Assembly: GCA_947177635.1 (NCBI GenBank)
Contig: CAMWVQ010000001.1
Span: forward strand, 80,640-144,639
Reading direction: 5' to 3'
DNA: 64,000 nucleotides
Origin: an uncultured Porphyromonadaceae bacterium
GTDB lineage: Bacteria > Bacteroidota > Bacteroidia > Bacteroidales > Muribaculaceae
Made by a program: the position numbers and the translations under genes. The first letter of the stretch is position 1. Each line of letters opens with the position of its first letter. Positions 33,242 to 41,520 of the stretch are shown in pieces. The notes under the pieces are model-generated. The model searched no databases. It saw only the letters and a program-made list of their open reading frames with translations, and was not told where the DNA came from.

Positions 33242-34111
33242 TCAGAGCCTTTTCCGGAACAGCCCCATCAAGGCGGTGACGAAATCCTCGTCGGTTGCCA
33301 CGGAGCAGGAATTGACCCGGCTCCGCTTGAATGTGTCGGACATCACCTGCTGACGCTCGTACCACCAGCGGTTGTATTGGTTGCGAACCTTCTTCGAGGA
33401 GGTGTCGACCCATTGCTCGGATCCGTTTTCAAGGTCTTGCACCCTCATCAGCCCGACATCCGGCAACTGGGCGTCACGTTTGTCATAGACCTGCACACCG
33501 TAGACGTCGTGCTTGTTGGCGGCGATTGAGAGCGCCTTGTGGTAATCCTTCTCGTCGATGAAGTCTGAGATGACAAATGTGGTGCAACGCTTCTTGAGGG
33601 CGTCGGTGAAATATCTCAGCACCATCCCGATGTCAGTGCCGCGATGGTCAGGAGTGAAGTCAATCAGCTCGCGGATGATGAACAGGATATGTTTCTTCCC
33701 TTTCTTCGGCGGGATGAATTTCTCGATTTTGTCGGAAAAGAATATCACCCCGATTTTGTCGTTGTTCTGGATGGCAGAGAACGCGAGGGTGGCGGCAATC
33801 TCCGCTATCATCTCACGTTTCTCCTCACCCACGGCACCGAACAGGCGGGAACCGCTGACATCGACAAGCAGCATGACCGTAAGCTCGCGCTCCTCCTCAT
33901 ATATCTTCACATACGGGCGGTTGTGGCGCGCGGTCACATTCCAGTCGATGTCGCGTATGTCGTCGCCATACTGGTACTCCCTGACTTCCGAAAAGGTCAT
34001 GCCACGCCCCTTGAACGCCGAATGGTATTCTCCGGCGAAGATATTCTGTGAAAGCCCGCGGGTCTTTATCTCGATACGCCTGACTTTCTTCAACAGTTCG
34101 TTGGCATCCAT
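33242..34111 (-). CDS. DUF58 domain protein
   Basis: The 289-residue protein has the DUF58 signature EYQYGDDIRDIDWNVTARHNRPYVKIYEEERELTV and a VWA-like fold starting MLLVDVSGSR, with the DVSGS metal motif. No signal peptide or membrane helix is present, so it is cytoplasmic. In many bacteria the gene is next to a MoxR ATPase, and DUF58 proteins are taken as its adaptor. It is 43 bp after moxR. Confidence 0.9.
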   Translation of the reverse strand: MDANELLKKVRRIEIKTRGLSQNIFAGEYHSAFKGRGMTFSEVREYQYGDDIRDIDWNVTARHNRPYVKIYEEERELTVMLLVDVSGSRLFGAVGEEKREMIAEIAATLAFSAIQNNDKIGVIFFSDKIEKFIPPKKGKKHILFIIRELIDFTPDHRGTDIGMVLRYFTDALKKRCTTFVISDFIDEKDYHKALSIAANKHDVYGVQVYDKRDAQLPDVGLMRVQDLENGSEQWVDTSSKKVRNQYNRWWYERQQVMSDTFKRSRVNSCSVATDEDFVTALMGLFRKRL

Positions 34112-34154
34112 CTTCTATGGTTTTATTTGAATTAGTGACCCTGTCGGGGGTATA

Positions 34155-35150
34155 TCAGGGAACGACCACCTTGTCGAGGATTTCCGAAATAATCTCGTCG
34201 GCGGAGATGTTGTTTGCCTCAGCCTCGTAGGTAAGGCCGATGCGGTGGCGCATCACATCGTGGCATACCGCACGGACATCCTCGGGGATTACATACCCGC
34301 GCTGACGCAGGAATGCGTAGGCCTTTGCGGCACGGGCCAGGGAGATTGACGCACGGGGTGATGCCCCGAAAGCGATGATGCTCTGCAGTTCGGGCAGCCC
34401 GCATTCGGCGGGGAAACGGGTGGCGAACACGATGTCGACGATGTAACGCTCGATTTTCTCGTCGATGTAGATTTTCTCCACCACCTGCTGGGCGTCGATT
34501 ATATCTTCCGGGCGCAGCAGGGGCTGCACCTTTGTCTTCTTGTTGGATAGGTTCTGGCGTATGATGAGTTTCTCCTCCTCGCGTGTGGGATAACCGATCA
34601 CCACTTTCAGGAGGAAACGGTCAACCTGCGCCTCAGGCAGGGGATATGTACCCTCCTGCTCGATGGGGTTCTGGGTCGCCATTACCAGGAAAGGCTCGTC
34701 GAGGGGGAAGGTGTGGTCGCCGATGGTCACCTGGCGCTCCTGCATGGCCTCAAGCAACGCGGCCTGAACCTTGGCGGGAGCACGGTTGATTTCATCAGCC
34801 AGGACGAAGTTGGCGAATATCGGGCCGCGCTTCACCTGGAACTGCTCAGACTTCACGCTGTAGACCATCGTACCGGTCACGTCGGCGGGAAGGAGGTCGG
34901 GGGTGAACTGGATGCGGCTGTATTTTGCGTCAATCAGCTGGGAGAGGGTCTTGATGGCCAAAGTCTTGGCAAGACCGGGCACACCTTCGAGAAGGACGTG
35001 TCCGTTGGAGAGCAACGCGATGAGGAGGGATTCCACGAGGTGCTTCTGGCCGACAATCGTCTGGTCCATACCCTGCGTGATCAGGCTTACAAAGTTGTTG
35101 CGGCTGGCCACGAGGTCGTTGAGTTCTCTGATATTTACAGTTTCACTCAT
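34155..35150 (-). CDS. MoxR family AAA+ ATPase
   Basis: A 331-residue AAA+ chaperone with the GVPGLAKT Walker A loop near residue 55 and the LADEINRAPAKVQAALLEAMQE Walker B/sensor region. TQNPIEQEGTYPLPEAQVDRFLLKV, a MoxR hallmark, follows. It is first in the Bat operon. MoxR proteins are thought to help insert metal or assemble VWA proteins, which matches the two VWA genes downstream. A -7 box lies at 35251-35258. Confidence 0.93.
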   Translation of the reverse strand: MSETVNIRELNDLVASRNNFVSLITQGMDQTIVGQKHLVESLLIALLSNGHVLLEGVPGLAKTLAIKTLSQLIDAKYSRIQFTPDLLPADVTGTMVYSVKSEQFQVKRGPIFANFVLADEINRAPAKVQAALLEAMQERQVTIGDHTFPLDEPFLVMATQNPIEQEGTYPLPEAQVDRFLLKVVIGYPTREEEKLIIRQNLSNKKTKVQPLLRPEDIIDAQQVVEKIYIDEKIERYIVDIVFATRFPAECGLPELQSIIAFGASPRASISLARAAKAYAFLRQRGYVIPEDVRAVCHDVMRHRIGLTYEAEANNISADEIISEILDKVVVP

Positions 35151-35250
35151 AAGTTTTTATAGTTGGTTTTGTTATTATGCAAATTTGACAAATGGAGAAC
35201 CGGATTCCCGGCCCTGCAAAGCATTCAAGGCTCGGGAGCGGTTTACAATG

Positions 35251-35258
35251 CAAATGTA
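35251..35258 (-). promoter_or_regulatory. Probable moxR-bat operon promoter -7 box
   Basis: CAAATGTA reads TACATTTG on the minus strand. It predicts a leader of about 95 nt before the moxR ATG. No -33 TTG is found at the usual spacing. Confidence 0.45.
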
Positions 35259-35351
35259 TGGAAACAAAACAGGTAAACGTTAAAACAGAGTGTTAAATTT
35301 ATCTATCAACCGTTTACCTCTTTTAAGATTTAATCATTTTTAAGCAAAAAA

Positions 35352-36647
35352 CTACTCTGACAGAGCCTTGTAAGACTCACGGTCGGCATTGCGCAGCGAC
35401 TCTTTGCTGGCGGGGTCTATGCCGTATTTGGAGGCAGGAGGAATGACCAGCACCATCCCGTTCTCGAGATTGTCGGGGTCACGGATTTTGTCTTTGTTCT
35501 CAAGGTAAATGTAAACCCAGAATTTCGCGTTGCCATAATGACGGCGCGCCATAACCGAGAGGTAATTGCCCGGCCTGACGGTGTCTGTCACCACCTCCGG
35601 CACAGCAGCGGGGGGAGTCGTCTCCACAACAGCCACGGCAGTGTCAGTCAAGTTTACGTCGTCTGAGGGGACAACCGTCTCTACGGAATCTGATTCGGCA
35701 TCACAGCCGGCTTCACCGGCCCCATCATCAACCACGCTGCCCGCGTTATGGCGGATGAGAATCCCATCCTCCAATACTTCAACGTTTGCAGGCATCCCAA
35801 TGTTTGAATACCTGTAAGCGAGATACCCTGCGACAAGTCCGAGAAGACACGCGGCAATGGCCGTCACCACCAAAGTGAGGGTGGTGTGCCCCACCCGTTT
35901 GATTGTAACACGGCTCTCCGGCTCAAGCCTCACGGCAACGGGAGAATCATATCCCTGTTGCGCAACCGGTTGTTGTGCGGGCATATGCATCACCGGCTCA
36001 ACTACCTGAGGAGCGGGAGCGGATGGAGCGACTGGGGGAGTCGTCGATTGGGAGGGAGAGGTATTGGCGGAAACCACCTTTTTGCCTCCGGTGAAACGTG
36101 GAGGCAGTGGCGGAGGGGTAGACACCTCCGGTTCGGCTATAATTTCCGGCTCAGCTTCCACCGGCGCATCAGCAATCTCCGCTTGCTGGTTCTGAACATC
36201 GACAGCAGTCTCATCCGCCTCCGAGGCAGTGACAGCCACCTCTGAATCAACAGCATTTTCCTCTGATTCAGCGATTTCCTCAGCCGTAGGCTCCGGAAGC
36301 ACCGGTTCCTCCACTGCGGTCTCTGCCTGCGAGTCGAAGAAACTGTCAAGCTCTTCATCTGTCAATGATTCGGCGACCTCGACTGACTCAAACATCGCGA
36401 ATGGCTCGTTGACCTTAGCGGCCAACGAGGTCTCCGGAGCGAAATCAACTGTCGGATTTCCGTCGACATCTGATGAAACTTTGAACACACCGAGACCTTC
36501 GACCCTGACAACGCCGTCGGCTGTCAGCCCCTGGGTCACGACAACAGAGAATTCTTTCAGGAACGCCCCGGCGACATCGTCGCCACAATTCACCCTCGAC
36601 GCGAGCCGGGTGATTATCTCTGGCATAGGTATCGTGGACGCGCTCAT
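35352..36647 (-). CDS. HU-like domain, transmembrane helix and LysM fusion
   Basis: A 431-residue protein. Residues 1-90 resemble the HU/IHF-like domains of Bacteroidota (MPEIITRLASRVNCGDDVAGAFLKEF..VRVEGLGVFKV), followed by a long acidic/Pro-rich linker. A single transmembrane helix lies near 253-277 (LTLVVTAIAACLLGLVAGYLAY). A second low-complexity region precedes a C-terminal LysM-like domain (about 350-402; RPGNYLSVMARRHYGNAKFWVYIYLENKDKI). The HU end would be cytoplasmic and LysM periplasmic. It overlaps the smaller HU gene by 4 bp and has the same strand, so they are coupled. DNA or protein binding by the HU part is unproven. Confidence 0.8.
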   Translation of the reverse strand: MSASTIPMPEIITRLASRVNCGDDVAGAFLKEFSVVVTQGLTADGVVRVEGLGVFKVSSDVDGNPTVDFAPETSLAAKVNEPFAMFESVEVAESLTDEELDSFFDSQAETAVEEPVLPEPTAEEIAESEENAVDSEVAVTASEADETAVDVQNQQAEIADAPVEAEPEIIAEPEVSTPPPLPPRFTGGKKVVSANTSPSQSTTPPVAPSAPAPQVVEPVMHMPAQQPVAQQGYDSPVAVRLEPESRVTIKRVGHTTLTLVVTAIAACLLGLVAGYLAYRYSNIGMPANVEVLEDGILIRHNAGSVVDDGAGEAGCDAESDSVETVVPSDDVNLTDTAVAVVETTPPAAVPEVVTDTVRPGNYLSVMARRHYGNAKFWVYIYLENKDKIRDPDNLENGMVLVIPPASKYGIDPASKESLRNADRESYKALSE

Positions 36648-36904
36648 TTCCGTGGATCCTCCGAAATCCCTTTCTTAAGCCTTCCGGCAGGTGTGAATTC
36701 CAGTTCTATGGCGGGGGGAAGCAGCACGCGTCGCCCCGTGGAGAGGTCTCTGACCACTGCCTCCTTACGCTTGATGCCCTGAAAGGAACCCAACGACGGG
36801 AGCGCCAGCCGGTTGAGGTTTCCACACTCCTCCCCTATCACCCCGACGAATCCTTCCAGCAGCTTTTCAGCCGTGGAGGTCTCAAGGTTGAGGCGCTTAG
36901 CCAT
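36644..36904 (-). CDS. Small HU/IHF-like DNA-binding protein
   Basis: Start chosen at 36904 (MAKRLNLETS), giving 86 residues. The fold is HU-like (LEKLLEGFVGVIGEECGNLNRLALPSLGSFQGIKRKE), with a short arm VLLPPAIELEFTPAGRL. It overlaps the HU-TM-LysM gene by 4 bp, so one mRNA may produce both, perhaps as a heterodimer; that is inference. A TAnnTTTG -7 box lies about 45 bp upstream. Confidence 0.8.
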   Translation of the reverse strand: MAKRLNLETSTAEKLLEGFVGVIGEECGNLNRLALPSLGSFQGIKRKEAVVRDLSTGRRVLLPPAIELEFTPAGRLKKGISEDPRK

Positions 36905-36948
36905 TATATTTATGAATTGTCTGCTGTCCAATGTGTGAAGAATTTTGG

Positions 36949-36956
36949 CAAAGTTA
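36949..36956 (-). promoter_or_regulatory. -7 box of the HU-LysM pair
   Basis: CAAAGTTA reads TAACTTTG on the minus strand. The predicted leader is about 40 nt. Confidence 0.55.
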
Positions 36957-36969
36957 ATAAAATTCCACC

Positions 36970-37005
36970 AAAAAACCGCGCCGACTCCCAAAAGAATCGG
37001 CGCGG
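36970..37005 (-). terminator. gdhA terminator
   Basis: CCGCGCCGA and TCGGCGCGG form a perfect 9-bp stem with a 12-base loop. Six A residues on the plus strand give a U tract on the minus strand. It starts 31 bp after the gdhA stop. Confidence 0.88.
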
Positions 37006-37035
37006 ATGAGATATCAGGTAATCAGACGTCAGCTA

Positions 37036-38373
37036 TCAGATAACGCCCTGTTCCATCATAGCGTTTGCGACTTTCATGAAGCCTGCGATGTTGGCTCCCT
37101 TCATATAGTTGAGGTAGCCGTCTTCCTGCATGCCATACTTGAGGCACTGCTCGTGGATGGCAGCCATGATCTGGTGGAGCTTGGCATCCACCTCTTCGCC
37201 TGTCCACTGGAGATGCTCGGCGTCCTGGGTCATCTCAAGGCCGGAGCAAGCCACGCCGCCTGCGTTTACAGCCTTGCCGGGAGCGTAGTTCACGCGGTTC
37301 TCGATGAAGCAGTCGATAGCCTCGGGGGTGCAACCCATGTTGGAGACCTCAGCCACCAGCTTGACTCCGTTTGCGACCATCTGCTTGGCGTCTTCGCCGT
37401 TGACCTCATTCTGGGTAGCGCAGGGGAGGGCGATGTCAACCTTCTGCTCCCAGGGTTTCTTGCCGGGGAAGAAGGTGGCGTTGGGATATTTCTCTGCGTA
37501 AGGAGCTACGATGTCGTTGCCTGACGCGCGGAGTTCGAGCATATACTCGATCTTGTCGCCGCTGATGCCGTCGGGATCATAAACATATCCGTCGGGACCG
37601 GAGATGGTGACAACCTTGGCGCCAAGTTCGGTTGCCTTGATGGCGGCGCCCCATGCCACGTTGCCGAAGCCGGAGATTGCGACAGTCTTTCCCTTGAGGT
37701 CTTCATTCTTCAGGGCCAGCATGTTCTGCACGAAGTAGAGGGCACCGAAACCGGTAGCCTCGGGACGCAGACGCGAACCGCCGAAGTCGAATCCCTTGCC
37801 GGTGAATGTGCCGGTATGCTCGTCGACAAGTTTCTTGTACATTCCATACATATAGCCCACCTCGCGGCCGCCTACGCCGATATCGCCGGCGGGAACGTCA
37901 CGGTCGGGACCGAGGTTCTTCCAGAGGCCGAGGATGAAGGCCTGGCAGAAGCGCATGATTTCGCGGTCGCTCTTGCCACGGGGGGAGAAGTCTGAACCAC
38001 CCTTGGCTCCACCCATCGGGAGAGTGGTGAGGGCGTTCTTGAAGGTCTGCTCGAAACCGAGGAATTTCAGAATCGACAGGTTGACGGACGCGTGGAAACG
38101 GATACCTCCCTTGTACGGGCCGATGGCGTTGTTGAACTGCACTCGGTAACCGATGTTGTTCTGCACGTCACCCTTGTCGTCGAGCCAGGTCACACGGAAG
38201 GTGACAATCTTGTCAGGTTCGACCATACGCTCGATGATTTTGTTGCGTTCAAACTCAGGATGCTGGTTGTAAACGTCAACTACCGACATAAGAACCTCGC
38301 GGACAGCCTGCAGGTACTCTTTCTCACCCGGATGCTTTGCCTCCAGGGCGTTCATGATATTATTTATATCCAT
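37036..38373 (-). CDS. gdhA: NADP-specific glutamate dehydrogenase
   Basis: A 445-residue hexameric-type enzyme that links ammonia to 2-oxoglutarate. Conserved segments are FRVTWLDDKGDVQNNIGYRVQFNNAIGPYKGGIRFHASVN near residue 60-100 and PMGGAKGGSDF with the catalytic Lys. The NAD(P) fold is KTVAISGFGNVAWGAAIKATELGAKVV. Length and motifs match the NADP-linked biosynthetic class. The -7/-33 elements at 38495-38526 predict a 115-nt leader, and a strong terminator follows. Glutamate dehydrogenase is highly expressed in Bacteroidales. Confidence 0.95.
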   Translation of the reverse strand: MDINNIMNALEAKHPGEKEYLQAVREVLMSVVDVYNQHPEFERNKIIERMVEPDKIVTFRVTWLDDKGDVQNNIGYRVQFNNAIGPYKGGIRFHASVNLSILKFLGFEQTFKNALTTLPMGGAKGGSDFSPRGKSDREIMRFCQAFILGLWKNLGPDRDVPAGDIGVGGREVGYMYGMYKKLVDEHTGTFTGKGFDFGGSRLRPEATGFGALYFVQNMLALKNEDLKGKTVAISGFGNVAWGAAIKATELGAKVVTISGPDGYVYDPDGISGDKIEYMLELRASGNDIVAPYAEKYPNATFFPGKKPWEQKVDIALPCATQNEVNGEDAKQMVANGVKLVAEVSNMGCTPEAIDCFIENRVNYAPGKAVNAGGVACSGLEMTQDAEHLQWTGEEVDAKLHQIMAAIHEQCLKYGMQEDGYLNYMKGANIAGFMKVANAMMEQGVI

Positions 38374-38494
38374 AACGTATGTATGAATTGGTTGAACTTT
38401 CAGTTGATTTCAGGCACAAATAAGATTTTATGCTATAAAGCATTATTTTTGAGCAGTCTTTAAGGAGATGACCCTTAATCGACTAACACCACCG

Positions 38495-38526
38495 CAAATA
38501 TAGCACTTAATAATTGAATATAGCAA
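38495..38526 (-). promoter_or_regulatory. gdhA promoter (-33/-7)
   Basis: TATATTTG on the minus strand (38502-38495) and TTG (38526-38524) are separated by 21 bp. The predicted start is near 38491. Confidence 0.6.
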
Positions 38527-38624
38527 GAAAAAAATGAAATATTTTTCACCTTTTTTCGCCCCCCTGATCCCACCCCGGAATCGTTTTTCCATGTTTTTGG
38601 CAAGATGTTTGCATTATTGTTTGT

Positions 38625-38632
38625 TATATTTG
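38625..38632 (+). promoter_or_regulatory. -7 box of the TPR gene
   Basis: TATATTTG lies 20 bp before the ATG at 38652. TTTG copies occur upstream, but none at 20 bp spacing. Confidence 0.5.
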
Positions 38633-38651
38633 CAAAAACTTTACCCGCTGA

Positions 38652-40949
38652 ATGAAAAAAGACCTCTTTGCCGAGATTAAAGAAAACGTGAAAAAATGTG
38701 TGGCGCAATCGCGTCTGCGCGAGGCGTTCACATTAGCCCGGTCACTCTCCGAAGGCAACATGGCCTGGGAGATTTCAGACGCCCTCAATGAGGCGGAACA
38801 ATCTTACAGGAGACTGCTGTCATACGCCGTTTCCGGGGCTGAAGACCCCGCCAGGGATGAGATGACGGCGGAAATCGGCGAAACCATACTGACTATCACA
38901 GACCGACTCCAGCGCGACAACACCGCCAAGGAGGAGCCTACATTATATTACAACAACCTGCGCTATCTCCGCGCGAACCCGTCGGAGACGATTCCCTCGC
39001 TGATGGAAAGCTACCGCAAGGACTGCTCTGAAAGGTCGCTGCTCGACCTGGTGGCCTCAGGAAAGCATTCCGCCCGGTTCCACTCCACCACCTCAGAGAG
39101 GGAATTGCTGGAGCGCAAGATATTCAACATACTGTGGGTGTCGTTCCCCTTGTCTCGAGGCGACGCCGAGTCAATCGGTTCCACCCTCGGATCCAAGGTG
39201 TTGCCCGAACACGCCGTGGTGCTTTTCACATGGGCACTGGTTCTCGGCGGCCTGGAATTCTACGACTCGCGCAGGCTTGAACTGCTTTGCGACCTGTACA
39301 CCGACGGGGGCGCACAGGTCTCGGCCGTCGCCCTTATCGGACTGCTGACGGTGATGCACCGTTGGCGTGACCGCCGTTTCCCGCGAAGACTGACAGACCG
39401 TTTCGCCGCTGTCAGGGAACTGCCATCCTGGCAGTCTGACCTGAAGACCGCCTATATGGAGCTTACACGCACCCGCGACACTGACCGTATTTCCGCCAAG
39501 ATTCGCGACGAGATAGTGCCGGAAATGATGAAGCTGCGCCCCGAATTCGAGCGCAAGCTCTCAACCCCGGAGACCGTCACCCCAGAGGAGATGGAGGAAA
39601 ACCCCGAATGGCAGGAGATGCTCGACAAATCCGGACTCGCAGACCGCCTCAAGGAGATGAGCGAAATCCAGGAAGAGGGGGGAGACATAATGATGGGCAC
39701 ATTCTCCCATCTCAAACAGTTCCCATTCTTCAACGAGATTGCAAACTGGTTTGTCCCCTTCCACTGCGACCGCAGCGAGTTCGCAGACATCCCCGGCAAC
39801 GGCGGCCTCGACAAGATCGCGGGGATGTTCGAACCGCTCAATTTCCTTTGCGACAGCGACAAGTATTCACTCCTTATGTCACTGTCGCATGTGCCTGCCG
39901 CACAGCGCGAGATTGTGATGGGGCAGCTAAACGCACAGGCAGACCAGTTCAACGCGCTGCGCGCCGCCTCGCTCGACCTCTCCACTGACAGCCGACGCGA
40001 CTTGATTCGCCGCCAGATACAGAACCTGTACCGCTTCTTCCGCCTCTTCCGCCGCAAAGGTGAGTTCTACAACCCGTTCGGCGAAGGTGTGAACCTGGTG
40101 GCGGTGCCGGCGCTGGTCGATGATGTAAAGGAGCCGGAGATGCTCACCCTCATCGCGGAATTCTATTTCTCCCACCAATACTGGCAGGAAGCACTCGATG
40201 TGTTCGGCATCGTGGACTCCATATCCGCCCCCTCGGCGGCCATCTACCAGAAAATGGGCCACTGCCTGATGAGACTCGGGCGCACCTCCGCCGCCCTTTC
40301 CTGCTTTGAAAAGGCCGACATGCTCGACAACAGGAGCGTGTGGACAATCACGCGACTGGCCAAATGCCACTCCTTGCTGGGCAACCACTCCTCAGCCCTG
40401 GCCGCCTGCGAACGACTCGAGGAATTGCGCCCCGACCTCCCCTCGACATCCATGACGATGGGGCGCGCCCATCTCGCCCTCAGGCATTACCCCGAGGCCG
40501 TCAACGCCTTCTACAAGGCTTTCTATCTCGACGAGGAGTCGGGCAAAGCCCTTCGGCCGCTGGCGTGGAGCCTGCTGATGGACAAGCAGTTTGACCAAAG
40601 CCGAAAATACTACGAACGTGTCATTTCCGACTTCGACCCCCGTCCGGAAGACTTCCTCAACATGGGCCACCTCTCCCTCGCCACCGGGAAATTCGCCGAG
40701 GCCCAGAACTTCTACCGCCTCAGCATTCTCTCCCGTCCCCGACCCGCCGGAAGCTCAGGCAACCCGGTTGTCAACACGGCAACTTCCGCCATCAGAGCCG
40801 CATCCGCGGCGGCAACAGACATCCCCCGCTCATCCATCGAGGGATTCATCGCCGACATGAAAGCCGACTCCGCCGCGCTTTCCCGCCTGGGAGTGTCCCC
40901 GGCCCTGATTCCTCTCATAACAGACGCGCTGCTCTACTCCCTGTCGTGA
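38652..40949 (+). CDS. Large TPR-repeat protein
   Basis: A 765-residue cytoplasmic protein with no signal peptide. The N-terminal half is helical without a recognised domain. The C-terminal half has consecutive TPR repeats (AIYQKMGHCLMRLGRTSAALSCFEKADMLDNRSVWTITRLAKCHSLLGNHSSALAACERLEELRPDLP, and AHLALRHYPEAVNAFYKAFYLD). TPR proteins act as protein scaffolds. Nothing around it indicates a partner; the function is unknown. Confidence 0.75.
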   Translation: MKKDLFAEIKENVKKCVAQSRLREAFTLARSLSEGNMAWEISDALNEAEQSYRRLLSYAVSGAEDPARDEMTAEIGETILTITDRLQRDNTAKEEPTLYYNNLRYLRANPSETIPSLMESYRKDCSERSLLDLVASGKHSARFHSTTSERELLERKIFNILWVSFPLSRGDAESIGSTLGSKVLPEHAVVLFTWALVLGGLEFYDSRRLELLCDLYTDGGAQVSAVALIGLLTVMHRWRDRRFPRRLTDRFAAVRELPSWQSDLKTAYMELTRTRDTDRISAKIRDEIVPEMMKLRPEFERKLSTPETVTPEEMEENPEWQEMLDKSGLADRLKEMSEIQEEGGDIMMGTFSHLKQFPFFNEIANWFVPFHCDRSEFADIPGNGGLDKIAGMFEPLNFLCDSDKYSLLMSLSHVPAAQREIVMGQLNAQADQFNALRAASLDLSTDSRRDLIRRQIQNLYRFFRLFRRKGEFYNPFGEGVNLVAVPALVDDVKEPEMLTLIAEFYFSHQYWQEALDVFGIVDSISAPSAAIYQKMGHCLMRLGRTSAALSCFEKADMLDNRSVWTITRLAKCHSLLGNHSSALAACERLEELRPDLPSTSMTMGRAHLALRHYPEAVNAFYKAFYLDEESGKALRPLAWSLLMDKQFDQSRKYYERVISDFDPRPEDFLNMGHLSLATGKFAEAQNFYRLSILSRPRPAGSSGNPVVNTATSAIRAASAAATDIPRSSIEGFIADMKADSAALSRLGVSPALIPLITDALLYSLS

Positions 40950-40990
40950 CGTTTTCCGCCGATTCAGACAAGGATGTCGGGAAAAAATAG

Positions 40991-40998
40991 TAAATTTG
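40991..40998 (+). promoter_or_regulatory. -7 box of the DUF4293 gene
   Basis: TAAATTTG, 27 bp before the ATG at 41025, fits TAnnTTTG. Confidence 0.55.
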
Positions 40999-41024
40999 CA
41001 GTCTAATCAAAACTGACAGACTAT

Positions 41025-41465
41025 ATGGTAATTCAACGTTGGCAATCCGTGTGGTTGCTTGTAGCGGCAATCCTTGTCGCCCTCTTCTGTTTCCTCCCGA
41101 TGGCTTATGTCAGCGCGGAAGGGCCTGAGATTATGGATGCCAATTCCGTGACTTTCATGTATCCCTCAGACAACTGGGTTATGCTTATTGTCGGGCTGCT
41201 TGTCGCAGTATTGCTGATTCTCAACATCTTCTCATTCAAAGACACCCGCCGTCAGAAGATGATGACCATAGTGGCGGTGGTGCTGATTGCCGTCCTCGCG
41301 GCCTGCGCCTGCCTAATGGTCTACGGCTACCAGAGTGAAGGGGCCCGCGCCGAATGGATGGGCAGCATCCTGCTGCTTGCCGGAGCGGTGATTTTCGCCC
41401 TGCTTGCCTACCGGGGCATAAGCCACGACGAGAAACTGCTGAAAGCCGCCGACCGCCTGCGCTGA
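41025..41465 (+). CDS. DUF4293 membrane protein
   Basis: A 146-residue protein with four transmembrane helices. The start MVIQRWQSVWLLVAAILVALFCFLP and the YPSDNWVMLIVGLLVAVLLILNIFSFKDTRRQKM middle are the DUF4293 pattern, a Bacteroidota family of unknown function. It ends in a basic tail (DEKLLKAADRLR). Confidence 0.8.
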   Translation: MVIQRWQSVWLLVAAILVALFCFLPMAYVSAEGPEIMDANSVTFMYPSDNWVMLIVGLLVAVLLILNIFSFKDTRRQKMMTIVAVVLIAVLAACACLMVYGYQSEGARAEWMGSILLLAGAVIFALLAYRGISHDEKLLKAADRLR

Positions 41466-41520
41466 TTCTCCGCCGCCACAGGGCGGCGACATCAGATGAG
41501 CGCGGATTGTTATACCACTG

